From Emydura subglobosa (taxonomy: Eukaryota; Chordata; Testudines; Chelidae): a stretch of 64,000 bases of DNA. Numbering within the stretch: position 1 is the stretch's first letter; each line of letters starts with the position of its first letter. The position numbers and the translations under genes were made by a program. The stretch spans positions 2,524,876-2,588,875 of the forward strand of contig ML680037.1 of the NCBI GenBank assembly GCA_007922225.1, in the 5' to 3' direction. Positions 54,321 to 64,000 of this stretch are shown here, piece after piece. The notes beneath the pieces were generated by a model that searched no databases, was not told the origin of the DNA, and saw nothing but the letters and a program-made list of their open reading frames with translations.

Positions 54321-57300
54321 CGATGACTCAAATAATCATTTAAGTGAGGCAAGCTGTAAACTACTTCAGGACATTTCATGTCCCCTGCCCCTCAAATCCT
54401 CCCCAGAAAATCTAGAAATGTTTTGAAAAGATTAGAGAGGCTAAGAAATAAGTGGAAAGAAACTTAAAATAAAATCCCTTGCAAACAATCTCAAATACAG
54501 TTAAGACTAGCAGATAACACTTAAAGTTCCTGTGCCAATTTTGGACAACCGAATAGCCTTTTCCCATCCACTCCTCCTTCCCCAAACGCATATATGTCTC
54601 TTCTATCATTACAGTTACTCATATTGCACCTTGTAAATGCTTATGATTGAGAACTGGTTCACTTATCTGTTCTCAGTATTGGGTAGAATGATGTTAGCCC
54701 ACTGCCTATGCTGAGGCTCCTTTTTGAAGTTGCCTAGCCAAGGGCACTTAAACTTGTTGTGGGAGAACCTAAATATATGCTTTTGTGGCTTCTTTGATAT
54801 GTAGCCCTGAGCTGTCTTCGGGCAGTAGACTACAGCAGCATCATAGACTCATAGACTTTAAGGTCAGAAGGGACCATCACGATCATCTAGTCTGAACTCC
54901 TGCACTTTGAAGGCCTCAGAACCTCACCCACCCATCTTTTTCTCTTTGAAAACTCTTGGCCTGGAGGCTGATAACTATTTTTAAAGTGATAATACAATAG
55001 AGAAGGGGCAAGTATCTCCTTTTTGTCTGAAGAGACATCTGGCAACTTAATTATACATGCATTTCTGTTAATTAGGGTTGGAGCCCCGTTGTATTGGGGG
55101 CTGTACAAGAACTGCTAGAGACAGTTGGGGAGCTCACATTCCAAAAGCGGCAAGAACAGATCAATAGAAAAATAGATTTTCAGTGATAAGTTGCAAAGGC
55201 TGGGGACAGAAATCTAATGCACAAGTGAATGAACATGGAATTGTTTCAGCAAATGCATTAGTAAAAGGATGTATTTCAGGAAAGCAAATTCTGGGTCATC
55301 AAGTATTCAGAACACAGAGTGCAGTAGAAACAAATATTTAAGTCTAACCGGCTAATAAAGTTAGAGAATCCAAAACCACAACAATTAGTTCTACCGCAGG
55401 CCTAGGTGCTCAACGGCAATAAGCTACTATGGCTGCGCAAAGCACTGCTTTCAGATGTGAGGCAAAAATACCCAGTTTTGGAAATGAAAATGGAGGAATC
55501 ACTTAAACAGAAATACTCAGTCTGTTAAGTAAGGCCTGTACCCAAGGGGAAAGGATTGCAAAATGACTTCATATTAAGGGGAAGTAAGAAAGTTATTTGT
55601 ATCAGGAAAAATTGATAGGGAAAAAATAGATCTGTTAGACAGAAAGGTGAAATTCACACTGGCTCAGCAGGTTGCAATAATGAACTCTTGTTTAAACTTT
55701 GTGTTCATAAAGAAAAATATAAAAAAAGATTTGTGCAGCTAGGAAGGCACACTAATCATTGACACAGAACAGGAAAAGGAGTATGTGGAAAATAAAAACA
55801 TCCAAGTCAGTTGGACTGCTGGACATGGACCCTACCTAAAGGAAAGTAAATTTACCAATTTTCTTATTTGGGGGAGAGCGGAGAGAAATAATGGACAACT
55901 AGGAGTTACTGAAAGAGTGAAGGAAAGCAAATGTTTTTAAAAAAATCCTTACAGCTACAGTTCCATAAATCTAACTTCCCCCCAGTAAAATCATGGAAGA
56001 AACAGTAAGGAATTACTGACTACCCAAACTGTGGTGGAATTATGAGCAGCAAACAGTATGTTTTTGTATTTAAAAAAAAAGATCATGTTAAACAATTGTG
56101 TATGTTATAGAATTACAGTTTGTGGACAAAGGAAATGTAGTTGATTTTTACAAAGCATTTCAGATTAAATAAATCTGAATTGAAAAATCAAGTTGGCTTG
56201 GATGGAACAGAAGTAGTCTGAAAATTTACAGGAAGATAGGAGACAAAGGAAAATGAAAAATTGATTAAGTAGGGAAGAAGGGGAGAGAGTTCTCTAGTAT
56301 ATGCTATTGGCCTCACCAACGGTAAGCACTGAAACATCCTGTGTTTGCACAGATCTAATAATTTTAATATGCAAATAATTGTAATAGGTTCCTTATGTTA
56401 TGGGCTTATAAAAGATACTGTGTGAAACTACTACTGACTCTTTAAATACAGAAGGAAAACTTTTAGTCAACCAAGTCCAATTTGCATGGTTTTTCCTATA
56501 TGAAGATCTGTTGTATGAACTAGAGAATGCTATATTTGAATTTAAAGCCCTTGCTAAGTTTTTAATTGATTTTTAGTTCTCAGTGGCCTAAATCCTGAGT
56601 TCCTTTCTCTGAAAAACACCCCATCATGCCAATGGGCTTTTGTCTGAGTAAAGTTCTGCATCATTTTTAAACTTTCTAGGAGCTATTCTTTTTCCAGCAA
56701 TGCAGTTGTAGACCACCCTATAAGCCAAAAAAAAAAAATATATGGATTTTTAATTAAAGCATCAGGAAATTTATCATTAAGCTTCCTTTAGCAATCTTAC
56801 CTATTCCCTTGGTAACACATGTTTAGAGCTAATTTGTATCCTGTGCTGTGTTGGGAGCCACTTTTTTCAAGAAACCACTTGAAGAAGCTGCCATCTGACA
56901 GACTACGTATCATAAGCCTTAGAGAGCATTTACTTTACATCAGCATCTAGTCTCTCAGCCACTTAGCGTGTATCCTAAGGACAGTGCTAAACAGTAGCTG
57001 GATGTAGATAGGGGCACGCTATGGTCTGGTTCAGAGGAAGTGACCATCACATTCCCTCTTGGTGTGCAGCAGACACCACCCATTTGGTTGATTTAATCTC
57101 TCCTCTCCACACACATGCACATCATACCTCATTTGGAAGCTTTATGTCTACTTTAAGGTGAGATTGATGTGGAGCTGTCAGGTGTGCCATTATCATAGAA
57201 ATAGGGATAAACAATGACACCAACACAGTAAAATGCCCATTTTGAAATATTTGCTTTTGTTTCTGACTGACTGTGTGTCATTTCAAGACATAAAATTGGA

Positions 57301-57400
57301 TTTCTTGGTGAACTCAAAGTATGACAGCAACAAGCTCAAGGGTAAAACAAATATAATAATGTGTACAGGTATCATTGAAATGTAATAGCACTGGTGACAT
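54321..57400. other. Intergenic DNA
   Basis: About 3 kb without a recognised gene. A reverse LINE 3'-end block (CTCATAGACTTTAAGGTCAG, ACCATCACGATCATCTAGTC) is at 54838-54905. A poly(A) stretch lies near 56728-56740. Confidence 0.45.
54838..54905 (-). mobile_element. LINE 3'-end fragment
   Basis: Read on the minus strand it gives GACTAGATGATCGTGATGGT and TGACCTTAAAGTCTATGAG, matching the plus-strand block at 29270-29325. Short and non-coding. Confidence 0.6.
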
Positions 57401-58772
57401 TACTAGTCAATATCATTATCATCTTGTTCATCATTATGATCTGTGTTGAGAGTGTGCTGGTTACTGCAGTCTTCATTGCCTTGACATGTACACAGTTCCA
57501 TGCACGGAAGATTATTCTGACTACAGACACAGTTGATTATGCAGTGACCCCTACTGGTGCAGGCACAGATAAAGTTTTGTAGAAGTTCAGATGCCATTGG
57601 GCCCTTGAAGCATATGGGAAGTTGTTCATCATCCATGTTTTTCCATCTATATAACAATGGTGATCTAATATCCAGTTTTTCTCTGCACGAAGACTTGCAA
57701 ACCTTTGTTTGCCAAGATGTCCTTTTGACATGCTCTTCAAAACTGTCTTCACAGGGTGGGAGTTTGGCCAGTGACTTGCCTTTTTTGATGGCTAGATTGA
57801 GGGGCAAGCAAATCAGGTCTCCTTTCTTTCTCGCTCTGGTCATACAGCACTTCTATGAGCCTCCTTGCTGCAGGAATTGTGGCTTGTCCATCACTCTCTC
57901 GCAATTTGGCAGGATCTCTGAAGTGGTAAGTTTCCATTGTTTTGACATTAAACACAGATATTTCTTCCCATTACCAAATAGGCTTGAGACAGAGTCACAT
58001 CCTGTTAATGTGTGTACAGCAGGAAGTATATTGCAGAAGTCAGGGAGTGACCGGATCACAAATCACATGCACAGGTATGAAGTGACGCTTGTCAGTTGTG
58101 CTGATAATGGTACTTGATTGAATCCACATGTTATTCCATGTGTTCTCTTTTTGGAAAGTAGTGAATAGCAAGGACCAAAACATCTGTACTAGGTAACCAG
58201 ACTACTATTGTCCTTTGACACCAAGAGACCTAAAAGCCATATTGGCACATACACCTTTCAGAAGCATCCTTGTGTCTGCTTCCTCTTGAATACTGTACAA
58301 GTCTTGTGTTTCTTCAGCACCTCTACTGGTGATGGATTTTGCTACTTCACCTCTGGAAAAGCTTCCAGCAAGAAGGAGTGTTTGTGGTGGGTGTGCTACA
58401 CTTTCAGGTGTACTTTGAACCATATATTCCCAGAGGAATTTTACAAGTGACTGTTGGATGCCATGTTTAGAAACTTTTTCCATGGAGGTGCAAGGCATCC
58501 ACCTGGTATTTCTTGCATCTATCCTTAGATCCTGTCCAGTGCTGTTGTTCTGCAGTTTTCAGAGTTATTAGAAAATTACCTTTGTCAAATCCTTTTAGGA
58601 CCTGCCTCAAGTACTCAGCAGCCAATTCATCGAATGTGTGGAAATTGTCTTCAGCCATCATTTGTATTACAGCCTTGGCATTTCTGATATGTACTGTGGT
58701 TTCTTTGTTGCATGCTCTTAACTCATGGATTCTTTCAGCTTGAGCTTTCAGCTGATACCCTAATTCAGCTTT

Positions 58773-58926
58773 TCATGCAGTGTTGTAGCTGTCTCAGAAT
58801 ATTAGAGAGACAAAGTGGGTGAGGTAATATCTTTTATTGGACCAACTTCTGTTGGTGAGAGAGACAAGCTTTTGAGCTACACAGAGATGGTCCAATAAAA
58901 TATATTACCTCATGCACCTTGTCTCT
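58773..58926. mobile_element. SINE/MITE-like insertion with target duplication
   Basis: CTAATTCAGCTTT occurs at both edges (58760-58772 and 58927-58939). Inside, TAGAGAGACAAAGTGGGTGA at 58803 pairs with the right end, whose reverse complement is TAGAGAGACAAGGTGCATGA, forming a foldback. TGTTGTAGCTGTCTCAGAAT precedes it. The GTGTTGTAGC...AGAGAGACAAGGTGGGTGAG wording is a frequent turtle and crocodile repeat. It interrupts the gene at 57403-62158. Confidence 0.75.
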
Positions 58927-59253
58927 CTAATTCAGCTTTGTCTGTTCTTCTCATTGTTACATCATCATGGAAGAGGGACATAAACACAGGTCCTATTGGG
59001 TGACTAAGGACAGTTGCCATTGAAACATCATCTCTACATTTTGCTAAGGACAGGGCTCTGCAGAAAACAATTTCTGGACTGATAGTTGCTGTGATTGTCC
59101 CTCCCTTGTTGGGACAATTTGGTCTTCTTGGTCATGTCAGGAAATGTTCTGATGCCAGATTTCTTGACTGTGCTGAAGAAGTGCTCCTCTCACAAATCTT
59201 TCCATTTGTCCTTCACCAACATCTGTTGTTCTCAGCAGAGATGCATACATCTA

Positions 59254-59354
59254 ATGTTACATGCAGTCCAGTAGGTATGTTGCTAAGCACCTCTGGATGT
59301 GATTCAGAGTCAAAGGGTTTGTCATATTGTTGATGACATGGTTGGGAAGAGCTG
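59254..59354. repeat. 101-bp direct repeat, left copy
   Basis: Begins ATGTTACATGCAGTCCAGTA and ends near GTTGGGAAGAGCTG. It matches 61686-61786 with about four mismatches, all transitions. The two copies flank 2.33 kb of inserted DNA inside the broken transposon-like gene. Confidence 0.9.
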
Positions 59355-59370
59355 ATATTATCATCTATCG

Positions 59371-60408
59371 GTTACTTCTGGGGAAATTCTGTGCCAAAAA
59401 ATTTAAAAATTCTGCACACAATATTTTAATATTCTGCAAAATTCTGCATATTTTATTTGTCAAAAGAACACAATATAATCATGCTATTTTCAATTATTTT
59501 GGTAATTTATTTCAAAATACCAGTCAGCAACTACAATACAGATGACAAGAAAAGATTCAGGAAATGTTTTTTGGTAAATAGATTCCTTACTAGGCATATT
59601 AATACAGAACATTGAGTAATAATTCATTTAAACTACAATACAGAAATGTATTTCCCACAACCCACAGAAGCAGTGCAAAGGCTTGGGAGAGTCAGTGGTA
59701 GTGGAGGAGCTGAGGGAGAGGGAAGTAATTGCTGGGAAGGAGCCTGGGAGTGAACATGGAGGTTTGTTGGGTGTGGGTGGGAAAAGTATGGAACAGGAGG
59801 TTTTTTGGGGGGAGGGGAGGGATTGTTCAGGAGTTATGGAGCCTCCCCTATGCAGTCCCTGGTTGACCCCTAACCTCTCCATTTCAGTCAGACACATTTG
59901 CTCATCTTCATGTTTCCCTGTGCCCACTCCTCATCCTCATGTGTCTTTGCACCCCCCACTCAGCCACCTCCTCCTTCATCCCATGTGTCCCTGCACCCCC
60001 ACTCAGCCACCCCTCTCTTCCTGTCCTCATGTTGCCTTGCATTCCCTCTTTTTCAGTCCCTAGCTCAATGCTGTCACCTCACTAGATGCTGTGCCCTGAA
60101 TGCCCCCCCCACACTAGCCCTCTGAACCCCAGTCTGTGTGATCCCCCAGCAGCTCCATGTGCCTCGCTTTCTCCGTCTCCCGCATATCCTGTGCCTCCTC
60201 ATCTGACCTCTTCCCCCTCCCTCTCTGTGGCTCCCTCTCCAGCCCAGAGCCATCTGCCCCCTCTTCAGGCACCACAGCAGTCCCTGGTGGGTGAAAGGTG
60301 TTATTGCAGTGCCTCTCCAGCAGAATGTATTTTCTGTGGGAGGAAAAATATCTGCAGGGAACATGAATTCTGTGTGTGTGCAGTGGTGCAGAATTCCCCC
60401 AGGACTAA
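59371..60408. mobile_element. 1-kb non-autonomous element with TTCTGGGGAAATTCTG ends
   Basis: The left end TACTTCTGGGGAAATTCTGT and the reverse complement of the right end, TAGTCCTGGGGGAATTCTGC, form an imperfect inverted repeat of about 22 bases. The interior (59880-60260) is C/T-rich with repeated CACCCCCACTCAGCCACC words and no credible gene. ATC(A/G)GT on both sides could be part of an 8-base hAT-type duplication, not proven. Confidence 0.55.
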
Positions 60409-60824
60409 TCAGTACCATAAGCAGTTTAAATCTCGTAGGACAATACTATAACAACAAAGCAAAAACATTAAATCCCTTTACCCGAACTAGGTAAACTTTG
60501 CTCTGCTCTGCTGCTGAAGCATAGTTCAACTAAGATTGTCTAAATGGCAATACACAATTATCTTTTAGATATTTCCAAATCTGGTTTGCCACATCACATT
60601 ACGTTTCACCCAAACTAAAAATAAATGAAGCTAAACTAAACATCTTAATATAATCTATAGGCCAAAATTAATATTATGTTCACTTCAAATGAAATAAATA
60701 AGAAAGGATTATTGCTGGACTATCTGCATTTGCCCAGCTGGTTAGAACTGTTACAGCTACTCCTTTAACATTTTGGAGCTCACCAGTCCATTACATTTCA
60801 TATACAAACTAAGTGTTAGTCTTA

Positions 60825-60935
60825 GGGCCAGATTTTCAAAGGTATATAGGCTCCTAACTTCTACGGAAATCAGTGGATTTCAGGGACTGCTTTCAGTAGA
60901 CGTTAGGAGCCTACGTATCTTTGAGGATTTGGGCC
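60825..60935. repeat. 111-bp foldback repeat
   Basis: GGGCCAGATTTTCAAAGGTA ... GGCTCCTAAC pairs with GTTAGGAGCC ... GAGGATTTGGGCC. It is almost wholly palindromic, with a centre at CAGTGGATTTCAGGGACTG. Confidence 0.65.
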
Positions 60936-61259
60936 ACTGTCCTTTAATGTTTTATTGCCCACGTTTCAGTGGGGCTTTAGAGACTTCTATCAAGGGGTTC
61001 TGTAGTTTTTTTAGTTTTATGCAAATAATCTTCTCTGAAAAGACTACCAGTCCAGCCAAGAAAGTGCACCCACCTATCACCATCTGGGTGCGTTTAGGAT
61101 TCTTTCAAACATTAACAGTACTGGCTCTTGAGATGGACCATTTAAAAAGTGTTGAAATCTTGAGATAACAAGTTTTGGATTCATGGGAGTTTTATCTTTT
61201 TTATGAGAGTTCAATATAAGGAAATATCATAATCTAATATAACACATTTTGGACATGTC

Positions 61260-61580
61260 TGGCATATATGAAAGAGTCCTGCACTTAGGGTAGAAGAATC
61301 CCATGCACTGCTACAGACTGGGACTGACTGGCTAAGCAGCAGTTCTGCAGAAAAGGACCTGGGAATTACAGGGGACAAGAAGCTGGATATGTGTCAGCAG
61401 TGTGCCCTTATTGCCATGAAGGCTAATGGCATATTGAGCTGCATTAGTAGGAGCATTGCCAGCAGATCAAGGGAAGTGATTATTCCCCTCTATTCAGCAC
61501 TAGTGAGGCCACATTTGGAGTATTGTGTCCAGTTTTGGGTCTCCCATTACAGAAAGGATGTGGACAAATCGGAGGGCAAC
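61260..61580 (+). mobile_element. CR1 LINE fragment
   Basis: Contains GCAGAAAAGGACCTGGGAAT, ATGTGTCAGCAGTGTGCCCT, GGAGTATTGTGTCCAGTTTT and CATTACAGAAAGGATGTGG, all standard CR1 3'-region wording, for example the CEYCVQFW-like reading (HLEYCVQFW). Both ends are truncated. Confidence 0.8.
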
Positions 61581-61685
61581 AAGTCCGCTCACTATAAGCA
61601 GATTTGGGCTTCTTTCATAAGCCAGTCACTTGTTACCTTCATGAGTTGTGTATTGTGGGGTTTGGGCTTATTTTGTGCTTACCTG

Positions 61686-61786
61686 ATGTTACATGCAGTC
61701 CAGTAGATATGTTACTAAGTACCTCTGGATGTGATTCAGAGTCAAAGGGTTTGTCATATTGTTGATGACATGGTTGGGAAAAGCTG
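61686..61786. repeat. 101-bp direct repeat, right copy
   Basis: Second copy of the duplication at 59254-59354. Read on the minus strand both copies encode the NHVINNMTNP stretch; upstream coding sequence continues only from this copy, and downstream coding sequence only from the left copy. Confidence 0.9.
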
Positions 61787-62158
61787 TAATATGCTGTTCA
61801 TCGCACTTCAGTGCAGAGGCAAGGACTTGTGTGTGGACTTTGTGTTCACTACTTCTTGTTAAGCCACTTCTTTCTCTTCTGGCTTTTGTACACTCAGGGC
61901 ATGTCTTGTGAGGGTCCATCTGACAAAGGCTGACCTCTCTACTGCCATGTAGCTCACATGGTGCGGTTTCATGGAACAGGGGAGTGGCAGGGGCAGAGCA
62001 ATGCCATGGAGGTAGTGCTCCTGTTTAGGGCTCTCCTGTGTTTTCATCATCTCTATTAAAGTAAGGATAGGAAATGATAGTTGTGCCAATCTCAGTTTTT
62101 CATTAAAGTCTACGACTGCTGGCAAAAAGTCTAATTCCAAGTCCTTGCTAGAAATCAT

Positions 62159-64000
62159 AGAAGATATGAAATACAGTATCTCACCTTTCCATATTTCCAG
62201 TTTCTGGTAACTAAATAATATGTTCTCAACAGCATTTTCTAAAATATTTGGGAATCTGTATTTTTAGACAGTGAAGATTGTTTTAAGTCTGGGATTAAAC
62301 AGTTAACACTTGCATTTATTTATTTTTAAATGCTCCAGACTTGACACTTTTTTATGAGGCAAGATGCTGTCTTATGGCCCTCCTGTTATTTAAACTTTTG
62401 GGTGGGCAGAATAAACCCATTCCCAGGTTTTTCACATGTAAATAAAATTTTAAAATATGTGTATTATAAATCTGAAATTTAGATGCAATTATTTAATTCC
62501 TTACCATTTACCAAATCCCTTTATCTTCCAAGAGGTCCACAGAGGATTCCTATAGGTGCTCCAGGAAGTTCCTACATCTTCACCATGGCATGATTCATAA
62601 ATGACAACCTTTCTGATGTACACAGCATCTAAATGAAGAAAAAGGTAATATTCCTATGGTCTTGCAGGTGCATCATCATTAAAAATGGAAAATTCTAACG
62701 TCTCCCTTTTATCTTACATCTCTAATGGAAATACCCTATAATCTATGTGATTCCAAAAATCTAAACCAAGTAGGAGGTTCTGAGAAATTTAGCTGAATAA
62801 AAATTAATAAACATGGACATTGCTTTGCAAGCAACAGGATGTCTTTCAAACCCTGGGAGGGCCTGGTCTGTCCTTTCAAAGGACAAAGCAAGATGACAGA
62901 TACTGACTGTAGAAGCTTTAACTTGCATATAGTTTTAGGAAGTAGATCATCAGCTGTGTAAGCTGACATAGGGCCATCAAGTTCTGCTCTTAAGAATATT
63001 AGATTTGTTATATAAATTATGTCTTAATGTGACTGGAAGATGTGCAATACACAGAATAACCTAGGATGATTTATTTTAATGGACTGATTGCTTCTTAGCC
63101 TTCTGGGATGGACTTCTTTTGTGGCAGTAAAAGTACACAACAACGTGCAGTAGGGGGAGTGAGGAATGACTTGTCTGAAGCTGTCTGATGCTATAAGGGG
63201 AATTTGAAATAAGGAGATATAGAACTGGGTGGTTAGTGGTTAGTTTGTATTGCATTTCTCCTACTACTTCTTAAGAAAATCCATGATCTAAACAAGTTCT
63301 TAATTAATCTATGTATCTAATCTAATCTAATCTAATTTATTTTATTACACAGGACACAGTAGTGATTCAAAATTAGGGACCATATCTGAGAATCTTGCTT
63401 AAACACAGTTTCAGCATAGTTCCAGCAAAATGGTTCTAGCATAGGAGGGGACCAACCTGTTTTAGAAAAAAATATTAGAAACCATGTTGTATCCTAGGTA
63501 AATCAACCAGATCATCAACCAAATGTGGCAAAGTATTAACAAAAAAATTAATAACATGCAAAATGTTTATAAAGGCATATGAAAGCTTTTTAAAAAGCTC
63601 TAAACTGCAGAGAATTTTGTGATAAGATGCACAATTATGTGACCATCATCTTAAGAGTTTTCAGTTCAGTTAAATTATTTTACTGAGCTATCTATTCTCA
63701 TAAGAGCATCCCCCAGATGCTGGGTCACAACCACTTGTCCAGACCTTTTTCAAGTAAGATGCACTTAAACATGATAAAAATCAGAAAACACTTCCAGAAA
63801 CTGAAAAATCAGACTGTTGATCCTGTGTCACTGATAAATAGGCTGCCTTGGATAATCTTTCAGCATGTTTGTTGTTGTTGAAAGGGCTACATAGAGGACA
63901 ATTGCTCAAGTACATGAATTCATTAGGTAAATAAATCTGTTTCATACTGAAACAGTTCTTTGTTTGGAAGCAGCATGATTTTTTTTCTTTTATCACATCA
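62159..64000. other. Intergenic DNA, nothing recognised
   Basis: No gene is seen on either strand. A TCTAA microsatellite lies at about 63316-63336. Confidence 0.5.

Larger units (their letters stand above)
57403..62158 (-). pseudogene. Transposon-like gene of an uncharacterised family, PIN/XPG-like motifs, broken
   Basis: Minus-strand fragments in order: VSYMAVERSAFVRWTLTRHA (about 61950), VINNMTNPLTLN (about 61730), then after an insert LSNIPTGLH with AENNR, RTDKAELGYQ, VIQMMAEDNFHTFDELAAEY (58600-58665), IQEEADTRMLL (about 58260), LPSTDVLVLAIHYF (about 58160), LTGCDSVSSLFGNGKK (about 57980) and a Cys-rich C-terminus, CxCxxxxxCxxxCxC-like, to 57403. I recall this block order (EEADTR, SPxTDV, TGCDS, Cys-rich tail) from multicopy uncharacterised proteins of fish and invertebrates. 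EEADTR plus SxTD resembles the acidic residues of PIN/XPG nucleases (inference). Many stops and frameshifts and two insertions show it is dead. Confidence 0.6.

Noticed and set aside
57557..58117. 186-codon plus-strand frame
   Set aside because: Antisense shadow of the broken minus-strand transposon-like gene, whose motifs are on the other strand.

Overview
The window is vertebrate nuclear DNA, most likely from a turtle (less likely another reptile). It has large introns, no operons, and a dense load of interspersed repeats: CR1 LINE 3' ends, a DIRS-type retrotransposon with a LAP2-alpha-like Gag, Harbinger, hAT and Tigger-like DNA transposon remains, and many small foldback elements. The family assignments are from recognition by eye; no database search was possible. 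One 10-base assembly gap lies at 29207-29216.

Three genes look functional. ALG2 (minus strand, two coding exons, 43664 to 41779) and SEC61B (plus strand, four coding exons, 44270 to 52265) stand head to head. About 605 bp of GC-rich, CpG-rich DNA separates their start codons, the same divergent arrangement as in the human genome. ALG2 adds mannose during dolichol-linked oligosaccharide assembly at the ER membrane. SEC61B is the tail-anchored beta subunit of the ER translocon. One CpG-island promoter therefore serves two ER secretory-pathway genes.

The third gene is the most interesting item. It is a compact three-exon gene on the minus strand (6468 to 1905) that I assembled from splice signals. 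It predicts a 107-residue, Gly/Ser-rich, hydrophilic protein built of two homologous repeats of about 40-45 residues, essentially one per exon. Each repeat carries EAR-xx-GG-xx-P-x-GG, the second continuing xx-A-xx-QS, with the spacing I recall for the seed maturation protein (SMP, LEA-type) domain of plants and fungi. It has a TATA-like box, good splice sites, a good start context and an AATAAA overlapping the stop codon. I do not recognise it as a named vertebrate gene.

Layout: 1-1.9 kb, no gene; 1.9-6.5 kb, SMP-like gene; 7-10 kb, LTR-like debris; 10.0-17.0 kb, a Harbinger-related region split by a 4.4 kb DIRS element; 17-41.7 kb, intergenic DNA with CR1, Tigger-like and foldback elements; 41.8-52.5 kb, ALG2 and SEC61B, with a hAT transposase pseudogene in SEC61B intron 3; 52.8-54.3 kb, a CR1 copy split by a solo LTR; 57.4-62.2 kb, a broken transposon-like gene (minus strand) of an uncharacterised family with PIN/XPG-like motifs, itself interrupted twice; 62.2-64 kb, nothing recognised.
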